NCBI GenBank assembly: GCA_030627905.1
Contig: DAOVRZ010000093.1
Coordinates: 1-24,432 of the forward strand
From: JAGMES01 sp023128035
GTDB lineage: Bacteria; Bacillota; Halanaerobiia; DY22613
Direction of reading: 5' to 3'
Length of the DNA stretch: 24,432 nt
The notes under the pieces were generated by a model. The model saw nothing but the letters and a program-made list of their open reading frames with translations, made no database searches and was not told the origin of the DNA. A program made the translations under genes and the position numbers. Each line of letters begins with the position of its first letter. Position 1 is the first letter of the stretch. This document shows, piece after piece, positions 1 through 8,272 of this stretch.

Positions 1-139
1 AAAAATAGATCGTTTAATGATTCGGATATCGTTATCTTTTCTTTAGGTATATGGTGCGCGCATCCAGTTTCTATCCCGACAAAACTGCACGCTGGGATCT
101 GTGCGGGGGGCGTCGAGTGATCGGCGTTTCTACCGTGAC
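1..139 (+). mobile_element. Probable 3' end of a group II intron (domain VI and 3' splice site), truncated by the window edge
   Basis: Bases 80-139 are much richer in G+C than the coding sequence that follows. They end in a hairpin (7 bp stem, GTGA loop, about 105-122) followed by a pyrimidine-rich strand and TACCGTGAC. This matches a bacterial group II intron domain VI: the terminal dinucleotide would be AC at 138-139, and the candidate branch-point adenosine at 132 is eight bases from the end. From 140 on, the sequence reads directly into conserved RnlA protein sequence (YQEVTCFLAEY), so 139/140 is the predicted 3' splice site. A canonical 34-nt domain V is not clear upstream (60-97 folds only imperfectly), and the reverse transcriptase and 5' end would lie outside the window. 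Confidence 0.55.
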
Positions 140-703
140 TATCAAGAGGTTACTTGTTTTTTAGCGGAATATTTTCCTTTTGATGATATTGTTCAAAATC
201 AGGCTGAATTTTTTAGTGTTGATATACAACCAGATGAGATTATGAATGAAATGAAATTAAGTGTACCAACTGTTTTTGATGTATTGGACAGTTCCCTTAA
301 AAATATTTTATCAGCATCTTTAGCATATAGAAAAATTGATATTGCTCTACCGGATTATTCGAGTTTTGTTTATCCTGCTTTGAGAACTTTGGAAGGTTAT
401 TTGAAATATTTATTTATGTCTAAAGGAATTATAATTAGTAATGAAGAAGGTTTTAGAGGAAAGCTTTATTCAAAACAAGGAAAATATAAAATGGAACAAA
501 CTATTAAGGAAGAAATAGCTTGTGACAAAACTTGTTATGCTATTGAACAGTGCTATAGTTTTTTTTGTCGTCATCGCAACAGTTTATTTCATACTGATTT
601 GATGGGTACATCAAGGGTTATTGACAGTAAAGATGAGGCTAACATGATAATTCTAAAAACATTAGATTTAATGGAAGACACATATAAGTCAATTATTTCA
701 TAA
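140..703 (+). pseudogene. rnlA: RnlA toxin (RNase LS), 3' exon with HEPN domain; gene interrupted upstream
   Basis: This encodes the C-terminal part of an RnlA-family endoribonuclease toxin, which degrades mRNA and aborts phage infection. The run LPDY...YPALRTLEGYLK aligns by eye with E. coli RnlA LPDY...YPELRTIEGVLK, and RNSLFH near the C-terminus is the HEPN Rx4H catalytic motif. The stop codon is followed 22 bp later by rnlB. An in-frame start at 101 exists, but its first 13 codons come from the presumed intron and resemble no protein, so I take 140 as the exon boundary. The N-terminal and N-repeated domains are missing and should lie upstream of the intron. If the intron splices, the gene may still be functional; otherwise it is broken. 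Confidence 0.8.
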
Positions 704-725
704 AATAGTTGAGGGGTGAAGATAA

Positions 726-1085
726 ATGGAAAAATTCGCATTAAAAAAAGTTTGTAATTCTAAATATTCTTACTTGATTTTATCTACTAGCTATCTTAAC
801 CCGCTAAACTATATGAATGAAATTGAAAGTTGTTTAAATGACAAATATGAAGGTGGAATTTTGTTTGATCTGTTATTGAGTACTGGAAATTCATCAAATC
901 GTTTTTTAGAAGGTTTTTTTGATGGGGTGCAATTTGATTTAAATAGCTTTAAAATTGTTAAATTAGAAGATGAGGAAATTAAAAGAGAAAGTCTAAGATT
1001 TTTTCAAGAAAATATTTGGATGTTGGATAACAGTGTGCTTACAAATATAAATAAATTTTTAATAAAGAAGGGAAAACTAGTCTAG
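726..1085 (+). CDS. rnlB: RnlB family antitoxin
   Basis: This is a 119-residue protein matching the RnlB antitoxin, which binds and inhibits RnlA. Recognisable features are LNPLNYMNEIE near residue 25, the FDLLLSTGNSSNRFLEGFFDG block at about 47-68, and a C-terminal SVLTNINKFLIKKG that resembles the E. coli SVLSSAQRKLL region. The ATG has a GAGGGGTG ribosome site 7 bp upstream and lies 22 bp after rnlA, so the two form an operon. A strong terminator follows immediately. Length matches the family (about 120 residues). The reading frame is intact although the neighbouring toxin is interrupted. Confidence 0.85.
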   Translation: MEKFALKKVCNSKYSYLILSTSYLNPLNYMNEIESCLNDKYEGGILFDLLLSTGNSSNRFLEGFFDGVQFDLNSFKIVKLEDEEIKRESLRFFQENIWMLDNSVLTNINKFLIKKGKLV

Positions 1086-1088
1086 TGA

Positions 1089-1115
1089 AAGAATCTCTAT
1101 TGAGGTTCTTTTTTT
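1089..1115 (+). terminator. Rho-independent terminator after rnlB
   Basis: A fully paired 9 bp stem (AAGAATCTC / GAGGTTCTT, one G-T pair) with loop TATT runs straight into TTTTT, 4 bp after the rnlB stop. Confidence 0.85.
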
Positions 1116-1161
1116 GTAGATATTTTATTAAATAATAGGTGATTGAAAGTTTCATCTATTA

Positions 1162-1220
1162 ATAATTCATAAATAGCTATATAAAAATGATAATAGATCG
1201 CTATTATTTGCATGAATTAT
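1162..1220. repeat. Nested AT-rich inverted repeats in the gap before the RNase H gene
   Basis: ATAATTCAT (1162-1170) pairs with ATGAATTAT (1212-1220). Inside it ATAATAG (1190-1196) pairs with CTATTAT (1201-1207) around ATCG. The rest of the 1116-1402 gap is AT-rich, without a convincing gene or promoter. This may be an operator-like site or a remnant of a mobile element; in DNA this AT-rich it may also be chance. Confidence 0.35.
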
Positions 1221-1402
1221 AAATTTTGATAGCTATAATAATTTATAGTTTAAAAAGTTTTTCGGTGATAGATGCCTAATTGACGCCTTATAAGTAAAAA
1301 AAAGTCGTAGTTAAATTAAAAATATTATAAATTGATTACTGGAATTTAAACTAGCTTAATTTCTATAGGTGTTGAATGAAAAATTTAAAAGGAGGATTTA
1401 TT

Positions 1403-2329
1403 TTGGCTTCCAAAAAATACTATGCTGTTAAGGTCGGTAGAAAGACAGGAATATTTAGTTCTTGGCAAGAATGCAAAAAACAAGTTGAAGGTTTTAGCAG
1501 TGCGATATATAAGGGATTCTCTACTGTAAAAGAAGCAGAAAACTATTTGAAAAATGATAATTCTATTAAAAGGGTAAATGTTAAAATTGAAATAGAAAGC
1601 GAAAATCATATCAAAACAAAAACAATAATTGCTTACGTGGATGGAAGTTATTCGGAAAAATTAAAAAAATATTCTTTTGGTTGTATTTTATTGGGCGATA
1701 AAAAAACAATTCTTTCTGGAGTAGGAAACAATGAAGAGAGTGCAACTATGAGAAATGTTGCCGGGGAATTGCTAGGAGCTATGGAGGCTATTAAATGGGC
1801 TAATGAGAATAAATACGAGAGAATCATTATTTATCATGATTATGAAGGTATAGCAAGATGGGCAACTGGTGATTGGAAGGCAAACCAAGTAGGTACAAAA
1901 AAATATATAGATTTCATAAAAAACTATAAGAAATTAATTGATATACAGTTTCAAAAAGTAGCAGCCCATTCGGGAGATACTTATAATGATGAAGCTGATA
2001 ATATTGCAAAAAAAGCTTTAGAAAATAGTGTTACTGAAGAAAAAATGGCAACTAAATTTGCTAATGATGATAAAAAATTAAAAATATTTAATAAAATAAT
2101 GTTATCAAAAGATAAAGCAAAAAATACATTTAACATTAAATTTAAAAACTACTACATCTCAGAGAGTAAGTTGAAGAAGTTTGTAAAAGAGTTATGGAAA
2201 TTAGAAGGTAAAGATATAGACCAAATAAATGTAATAACTATGCATGTAGATACAGAATTACATAAAATTAAATGGGAAGTTAAGGATAAAACTGAGGAAT
2301 TACATAAATTTGATTTCTTGCTTTTTTAG
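1403..2329 (+). CDS. rnhA: Ribonuclease H with viroplasmin-type N-terminus and extra C-terminal domain
   Basis: This RNase HI-type protein hydrolyses the RNA strand of RNA:DNA hybrids. The TTG at 1403 is chosen because a perfect AAGGAGG lies 8 bp upstream and translation then begins MASKKYYAVKVGRKTGIF, the usual start of a viroplasmin/RNase H hybrid-binding domain (residues 4-50). An in-frame ATG at 1376 would place the ribosome site inside the gene. The RNase H fold spans about 73-210 with all four catalytic acidic residues: D80 (YVDGSY), E122 (GELLGAMEAI), D146 (YHDYEG) and D199 (EADNIAKKA). Residues about 220-308 form a lysine-rich C-terminal extension not found in ordinary RNase HI. The gene lies 40 bp upstream of a second rnlA and between two rnlB genes. 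Since RNase HI stimulates RnlA in E. coli, it is probably part of the toxin module. Confidence 0.85.
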   Translation: MASKKYYAVKVGRKTGIFSSWQECKKQVEGFSSAIYKGFSTVKEAENYLKNDNSIKRVNVKIEIESENHIKTKTIIAYVDGSYSEKLKKYSFGCILLGDKKTILSGVGNNEESATMRNVAGELLGAMEAIKWANENKYERIIIYHDYEGIARWATGDWKANQVGTKKYIDFIKNYKKLIDIQFQKVAAHSGDTYNDEADNIAKKALENSVTEEKMATKFANDDKKLKIFNKIMLSKDKAKNTFNIKFKNYYISESKLKKFVKELWKLEGKDIDQINVITMHVDTELHKIKWEVKDKTEELHKFDFLLF

Positions 2330-2369
2330 TATTTTCTAATTTTTCTATAATCTGAACGGAGGGAATGAT

Positions 2370-3294
2370 ATGTACAAAGATTTGAATCTTAGAAGAGATA
2401 AAATAATTATACACCCAAAAAGTTTTGTGATTTGAAGTTTTTGGAATATGAATTAGCAGAAAAATTTGAGGAGCGTGGAATAACTAGAAGAAGAGTACAT
2501 ATTACGGCTGATGGAAAATCCTTTTACATGGATTTTCATTTTAAAACCAATAAGGGAAGCACAACGATAGATTGTTCGGGCGGTAATGAGAAAGAATTAA
2601 GAAAAGAAATAGCGAATTTTATAGTTATTGATGAAGAGTGTATTATAGGAGATGTGAAGTCCAAAAATAAATGGTTTGTTGCAAAAAGAATAGACTATGA
2701 GGATTTTAAAGAAATTGTGGAGTTAATAAAAGAAAGTGATTATTGCCAAGAATTGTGTTCATATGAGTCATCAGAGGGGGCAGATTGCTGGAAATTAAAA
2801 GGGAATTATAATGAAAACCTCACTATTTTTTACTATAAAACAACTAACAAAGCTGTCTTACAAGGTCGCCCATTGATGTTATTTAGTGAAGCTTCTATGT
2901 TTGTTACTGAATTAGTGGAAGTTGATGAAATACCTAGGTTATTTAATGATAATTATAACATTGAGATTAGTAAGGAAAATATTATGGAACAATATGAATG
3001 TTTATTACCTAATTCTTTCAATTCAATTTGATAATAATAAATTTAATATTTGCTCCGAATTGTCGCCCTTACGTTCTAAAGTCACATTATAAAACTAAAA
3101 TAGGATGTACAAAAACTATTAAATATATTGAAGATGGGTATAACTTTTATAATACGTATAGACACGGGTTGTTTCATTGGGCAGACCCAAGTCAACCACC
3201 AGATCAAACCAGATTAATTGAGAATATAGAGGAAGCAAAGAGATTGATTATTGGCACATTAAGAATAATTGATTCATACTATATATTGCCATGA
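2370..3294 (+). pseudogene. rnlA: Second RnlA toxin gene, broken by a frameshift and an internal deletion
   Basis: Translation begins at ATG 2370 (GGAGG 5 bp upstream) with MYKDLNLRRDKI, like E. coli RnlA SYKNLNLVRANI, but meets TGA at 2433. The conserved sequence continues in another frame from about 2402-2432 to the stop at 3029-3031. This covers the N-terminal domain (KGSTTIDCSGG, like GDGSTTIQYLTG) and the repeated domain (LTIFYYKTTNKAVLQGRPL, like LTVSLHITTGKLQIQGRPL). After 3031 a third frame (3028-3294) gives only the end of the HEPN domain: YRHGLFHW, with its Rx4H motif, and the terminal helix. The LPDY/YPELRTIEG region seen in the first copy is absent, so roughly 60-70 codons are deleted at the junction. 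The three frames line up in order along one RnlA protein, which argues for a decayed gene rather than three small ones. Confidence 0.8.
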
Positions 3295-3350
3295 ATAAAA
3301 ATTTATGATAACATAAATAATATAGGTATAAAAAAGGAAGGAGTGAAGCT

Positions 3351-3719
3351 ATGAATAACTATGAAATAAAGAGAGTCAATTATGAAAATTTTAGTTTCAT
3401 TGTATTCTCACAAACGTATGAAACTCCTTTCTCCTGTTTGAAAGAAATTTCTAAGGAATTATTATCTTACAACGCGGTGAAATGCAAGATTGTTTTTGAT
3501 ATGTTATTAAATATGGGGAACACTTCTGAAAGGTTTGTAGAAGCCTATTTTAATGGTGATGAATTTGAAAAAACATCTTTTAAATGTATAAATATAAATA
3601 AGAAAAATCAGCTTAGAAGAATATCCTGTAATTATTATAAAGAAAATAAAGAGATGTTGGAGTATTCAATTTTAAATTCCGCTCAAAAGAAAATGTTGTC
3701 TAGAGGAATATCAATCTAG
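3351..3719 (+). CDS. rnlB: Second RnlB family antitoxin, intact beside a decayed toxin
   Basis: This 122-residue RnlB-like protein has the same block as the first copy: KIVFDMLLNMGNTSERFVEAYFNG at about 44-67, and a C-terminal SILNSAQKKMLSRG that is very close to the E. coli RnlB end. It is clearly diverged from the first rnlB, so the two modules are not a recent duplication. GGAAGGAGTG lies just upstream of the ATG. It sits 56 bp after the remains of rnlA and is followed by two hairpins. The intact frame may reflect selection to neutralise another RnlA, or recent loss of its partner; cross-inhibition of the first RnlA is possible but untested. Confidence 0.82.
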   Translation: MNNYEIKRVNYENFSFIVFSQTYETPFSCLKEISKELLSYNAVKCKIVFDMLLNMGNTSERFVEAYFNGDEFEKTSFKCININKKNQLRRISCNYYKENKEMLEYSILNSAQKKMLSRGISI

Positions 3720-3724
3720 TTTTG

Positions 3725-3797
3725 AAGCCACTACTTTTTATATTGTAGTGGCTTGTTTAATGATAAACAAAAGGCTGTGCTTTCTGACAGTCTTTTT
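3725..3797 (+). terminator. Two consecutive hairpins after the second rnlB, the second a rho-independent terminator
   Basis: AAGCCACTAC (3725-3734) pairs perfectly with GTAGTGGCTT (3745-3754) but has a weak T tail. AGGCTGT (3772-3778) pairs with ACAGTCT (3787-3793, one G-T pair) and is followed by TTTT. The second is the likely terminator of the RNase H-rnlA-rnlB unit. Confidence 0.75.
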
Positions 3798-3907
3798 GTT
3801 CTATATGGAAAGCTTAAGAGGTTAATCATCAAAAATACGATTTAAAAGTGAGCAAATGGCACTTCATCAATCATAAGGAGGCAAAATATGAGTATTAAAG
3901 TAAGATC

Positions 3908-3944
3908 ATATAATAGCCTCCTTAATCTTTTTAGGCTATTATAT
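3908..3944. repeat. Perfect 12 bp inverted repeat upstream of the Rhs remnant
   Basis: ATATAATAGCCT (3908-3919) and AGGCTATTATAT (3933-3944) are separated by 13 bases. The repeat follows an AAGGAGG sequence and an ATG (3888) opening a 55-codon frame that I cannot link to any family. It may be a leftover mobile-element end or an attenuator-like hairpin. Confidence 0.4.
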
Positions 3945-3982
3945 CTAGATTTTAATTGTAAAAAAATGTGGGAAGTATTTGA

Positions 3983-4786
3983 AGCTTACAGAAAAACGGA
4001 GTTCAGAAGAAGTATTTTTATCATACAGACCATCTTGGAAGTACCAGAGCAGTGACTGACGAGAATGGAAATATAGTTGGAACTGTGGACTATAAATCTT
4101 TTGGGGATGAGAAACCATATTTCCCAGGTAGAGATGCTAGTTTCCCTGACCAAAGTAGTTTGGAGAGTGCAAATGATATAGTGATTGAGGAATACAATGA
4201 TCCTAAAGATGATGGAAATATATATTTTCCTGATGATCCAGTTACAGATTATGGATTTACAGAATTTTATGTTGGAGGGAAGTTGAAAGGCTATAACTGG
4301 AATTTAATACTATTAGATGCAAGAGAAACTTCTGGAGATGGAATCAACCAAGGAGCACAAAGTATAAACTTGCAAGTAAATGATGCACCTGATTTAATGA
4401 TACCAGAAACTTCAGAGTGGAAATTTGATTACATGGGTGTGTCAGTAAAAGATCCTGTTACCTATACAGGGAAACAGCAGGATGACCCTACAGGATTGTA
4501 TTATTTTAGTGCAAGGTATTATGATCCGAATTTAGGAAGGTTTATCAGTGAGGATCAAAGACCTATGCAGAATGTGAGCCATTTGCCACAGTTCTTTGAT
4601 GAAAAAGATTGGGGTTTAGACTTGTCCCTCTCTAATAAAAAGTTGGGCCTATCTAGACGTTTTCAGAAGTCTCTTAAAGCTTATCAGAATAGGCTATATG
4701 AGGAGGAAACATGGGTTTTCTATGTAGCTGTTACTTGTGCAGAACATGCAGTCAATATTATGTATGGAGGGAGAGACAGACAGTGA
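3983..4786 (+). pseudogene. Rhs-repeat protein fragment (core domain), truncated at both ends
   Basis: The open frame from 3983 reads YHTDHLGSTRAVTDENG, the typical last Rhs/YD repeat. At about residues 155-190 comes the Rhs-associated core (YTGKQQDDPTGLYYFSARYY, then GRFISEDQ). Full Rhs proteins are over 1000 residues, so the N-terminal repeats are lost: TGA at 3980 precedes the frame and there is no ribosome site near 4052. Between KSFGDEKPYFPG and the core lies an acidic insert of about 100 residues that Rhs proteins do not normally have there. The 70 residues after GRFISEDQ, where a toxin domain would sit, resemble nothing I know and end without a terminator. It is probably a displaced 3' cassette left by recombination. 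Confidence 0.7.
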
Positions 4787-4844
4787 AACAAGAAACCAAA
4801 ACCAATCAATTATGATAAATTAAGGCTAAAGTATATAAAATTGT

Positions 4845-4873
4845 TTGAATTGAATACTATATTTTGTTATAAT
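4845..4873 (+). promoter_or_regulatory. Sigma-A type promoter upstream of the GNAT pseudogene
   Basis: TTGAAT, a 17 bp spacer and TATAAT. An AAGGAGG at 4892-4898 precedes a 7-codon frame (ATG at 4902), and a second ribosome site precedes the acetyltransferase start at 4967. Confidence 0.6.
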
Positions 4874-4966
4874 TAAAAATGTAAGCTGGCTAAGGAGGTT
4901 TATGATGATGATGACAATTTGCTAATTGATTTTTTTAAAACTATCAAAATATAAGGAGATGATTTC

Positions 4967-5757
4967 ATGAAAGCAATTTTTAGAAATTATACGTCGATGA
5001 CTTTAAAAGAGTGAGAGATTTTTTAGTAACTACATATCAAACAGTTGGTAAAGGATATAATTGGTCAATCGAATGCTGGAATTTTTCTTATTCGTTGGCC
5101 CGGATGATGAATGGTTTATCTGTTGAAGAATGGGAAAAGCAATCGGAATCTGTGAAAGGGATGGAAAGATTATTGCAGTTGCCAATTCGGAAGGGGAGGC
5201 AAGTGGTGAATCTTTTTCCAGGTTAGTCAAAAGAGTTTACCTGCTGAACTGTTACATGAAATGTTTGAATTTGCTGAAAAGAATCATACTATTGAAAAGG
5301 ATGGAAAACATACTCTTTATCAATATATCCCAGAAGGTGATGAACAACGAAAAGAGATTGCAGTAAAGAGGGGTTATACTCAAACCAAATGGGGTGAAGT
5401 TGTTTCTGTTATGGATATCCAGGATCGACCAAAGGTACAATTACCAGCGGGATTCTCAATCAAAACTGGTTTAGAAGTGACCAATGTTGAGCAGGGTTTG
5501 GCTCATGCCAAGGCTTTTGGTTATATCGACGAAGAAAAATATACAACTCGTTCAAAGGTTGGTTATGGGGTTATGCGAAATATTCCTGATTACAGAGCAG
5601 ATTTGGATTTGCTAGTTCTGTCATTGCCGAAGGTTTAGAACGGGTCGCAAAAATAGGCGCGACTAAAGCTTAGGTTGGTAGTGATATGGATTTTTATCTT
5701 TCTATTGGGTTTAAAAGAAAGTATATATTGAACATTTGGGAGAAGATAGTCGAATAA
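4967..5757 (+). pseudogene. GNAT family N-acetyltransferase pseudogene with several frameshifts and a deletion
   Basis: The pieces read in order as one two-domain GNAT protein: MKAIFRNYTS, (shift near 4993) VRDFLVTTYQTVGKGYNWSI..., (shift near 5135) IGICERDGKIIAVANSEGEA, (shift near 5215) LPAELLHEMFEFAEKN... to RADLDLLV, (junction near 5620) SVIAEGLERVAKIGATKA, stop TAG at 5671, then VGSDMDFYLSIGFKRKY to the natural stop at 5757. The junction near 5620 removes the acetyl-CoA pyrophosphate-binding motif, about 40 codons. AAGGAG and a promoter remain upstream. No function is expected. The substrate of the ancestral enzyme cannot be told. Confidence 0.85.
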
Positions 5758-5996
5758 TAAGGATCCTAGAAAGTATTAAGTTTTAGATGATGATTTTTAA
5801 ACAACTCAATTGAATCTCCAAAGAAAAAATATTTATAAAATTCTTTAAAATCATTAAGTTTCTTTTATTATATATTAGCTAGGTATTATATACTGACTTA
5901 CTTCTGAACTTACATCAAAGAAGGAGATTATCTCATAAATGTCGAAGTTATATCAGATATTTTAATGAACGAAAAATAATCTGGGAGGTAATAAAA

Positions 5997-6623
5997 ATGC
6001 TAGAGTTTTTACTACAGGGAGGACCCACCATCTATCCATTAATTGTATGTTCAGTTATCGTATTAGGAGTTGTTTTGGAACGGTTATTTACTTATCGAAA
6101 GTTGAAAAATAACAATTTTAGAATGTTTAAAAAAATAGAGATGTTGCTTATAGATGGTGAAATTACTAGGGCAGGTCATGAATTGAAGAATGAAAAAGGG
6201 CCAGTTGCTAAAATAATCGCTGCTGGACTAACACAATATGGACAGAATCGAAGAATTGTCTCAGAACATATCAGTGTCGCTGGTGAGGCTGAGATACATA
6301 AACTTGAGAAGAATCTTAGGATATTGGATGTAATTGCTTCGATTGCTCCATTATTAGGGCTATTAGGAACAGTTATAGGAATTATCGGTAGTTTTAATAT
6401 TTTAGGCACTGTTGGGGCGATGGCTGGCCCTGAACAGTTAAGTGTTGGAATCGCTGCTGCTTTGATCAGTACTGCAGTAGGATTGATTGTAGCTATTCCA
6501 GCTATGTTATGCTATTCATATTTTGTGACTGTTGTTGAATATCAAACTAAAGAAATGAATAAGTGGAGTGTGGAACTTTTAGATATCTTGAGTCATCGAG
6601 GTGAGGAATATGTTCAAGTCTAA
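5997..6623 (+). CDS. exbB: MotA/TolQ/ExbB proton channel family protein
   Basis: This is the inner-membrane proton channel of a TonB energy-transduction complex. It works with ExbD to convert the proton gradient into movement of TonB. At 208 residues it has the family layout: a first membrane helix at about 12-32, a long cytoplasmic segment (36-115), and two helices at about 110-135 and 150-180. The conserved core IASIAPLLGLLGTVIGIIGSF followed by GIAAALISTAVGLIVAIPAM is diagnostic. The ATG has GGGAGG 8 bp upstream. The stop overlaps exbD by 14 bp, so the two are translationally coupled. The 240 bp upstream gap contains no clear promoter consensus beyond a weak TATTAT at 5884. Confidence 0.93.
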   Translation: MLEFLLQGGPTIYPLIVCSVIVLGVVLERLFTYRKLKNNNFRMFKKIEMLLIDGEITRAGHELKNEKGPVAKIIAAGLTQYGQNRRIVSEHISVAGEAEIHKLEKNLRILDVIASIAPLLGLLGTVIGIIGSFNILGTVGAMAGPEQLSVGIAAALISTAVGLIVAIPAMLCYSYFVTVVEYQTKEMNKWSVELLDILSHRGEEYVQV

Positions 6624-7020
6624 ATTAAAGAAGACGCCAAGAATTGAAATCCTCCCTATGATTGACGTAATCTTCTTTTTACTAGTCTTTTTTATGTTAT
6701 ATACTACTTTTAAGACTACACCATACGGAATCGATCTTCAATTACCAAAAGCGACTAAAGTTGTAAAAACTGAATCAGTGAATATTTTGATTCATATTAC
6801 CAATGATGGACAGCTCTATTTGCAAGATAAATCAGTTACGATAAATGAATTAAAAAATCAGGTTCAGCTACAACTAGCAAACCAACCTAAGATACCAGTT
6901 GTCATTAAAGCAGATGAGGATACTAAATATAAATTTTTGATTCAGATTATGGATGCGGTTAGCCAGGTAGGTGGCTCTAATTTTTCCTTGGCTACTGAAA
7001 AAGATGAAAGTAATAAGTAG
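6610..7020 (+). CDS. exbD: ExbD/TolR family biopolymer transport protein
   Basis: This is the partner of ExbB. It has a single N-terminal membrane helix (about residues 15-36) with the protonatable aspartate D19 in ILPMIDVIFFLLVFFML, then a periplasmic domain of about 95 residues ending in the usual VMDAVSQVGGSNFSLATE. ATG 6610 is preferred to GTG 6601 because GGTGAGG lies just upstream of it and the protein then starts MFKSKLKKTPRIEI. It overlaps the end of exbB and its own stop overlaps the tonB ribosome site. ExbD rather than TolR is inferred from the adjacent tonB. Confidence 0.92.
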   Translation: MFKSKLKKTPRIEILPMIDVIFFLLVFFMLYTTFKTTPYGIDLQLPKATKVVKTESVNILIHITNDGQLYLQDKSVTINELKNQVQLQLANQPKIPVVIKADEDTKYKFLIQIMDAVSQVGGSNFSLATEKDESNK

Positions 7021-7031
7021 GAGTTGAAATT

Positions 7032-8110
<1,079 letters not shown>

Positions 8111-8114
<4 letters not shown>

Positions 8115-8224
8115 ACTCGTCCAGCTAAAGCTGAACATCGGGGCTTCAGTAGGGGATTCTACCCCCACTGAAGATTAAAAACAATTCCCCCCACTTATAG
8201 AAGTGGGGGTCTTAACTCAAAAGA
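8111..8224 (+). repeat. 114 bp two-hairpin repeat, copy 1 (after tonB)
   Basis: This matches 17991-18104 at 111 of 114 positions. It begins GTGAACTCGTCC and ends TTAACTCAAAAGA. It contains a hairpin CTTCAGT-A-GGGG...CCCC-C-ACTGAAG (8144-8173) and a perfect 9 bp hairpin CCCCCACTT/AAGTGGGGG (8188-8209). The size, the subterminal hairpins and the TCAA near the end suggest a solo end of an IS200/IS605-type element, perhaps a palindrome-associated element or TnpB guide-RNA scaffold, but no transposase is present here. The tonB stop codon (8112-8114) lies inside it. Confidence 0.8.
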
Positions 8225-8272
8225 TAAAATTCTAGCTAGTTGGGAATGTTTATATCAAGGAGTGGTTTTATT

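Noticed and set aside
101..139. ATG at 101 as the start of the first rnlA frame
   Set aside because: Bases 101-139 fit intron sequence, and the RnlA homology starts at codon 140.
3888..4055. 55-codon frame with good ribosome site ahead of the Rhs fragment
   Set aside because: The product is not recognisable, and its second half overlaps the Rhs frame in another phase. The hairpin inside it is reported instead.
4902..4925. Seven-codon frame MMMMTIC after AAGGAGG as a leader peptide
   Set aside because: It serves only a pseudogene downstream and there is no attenuator structure; probably debris.
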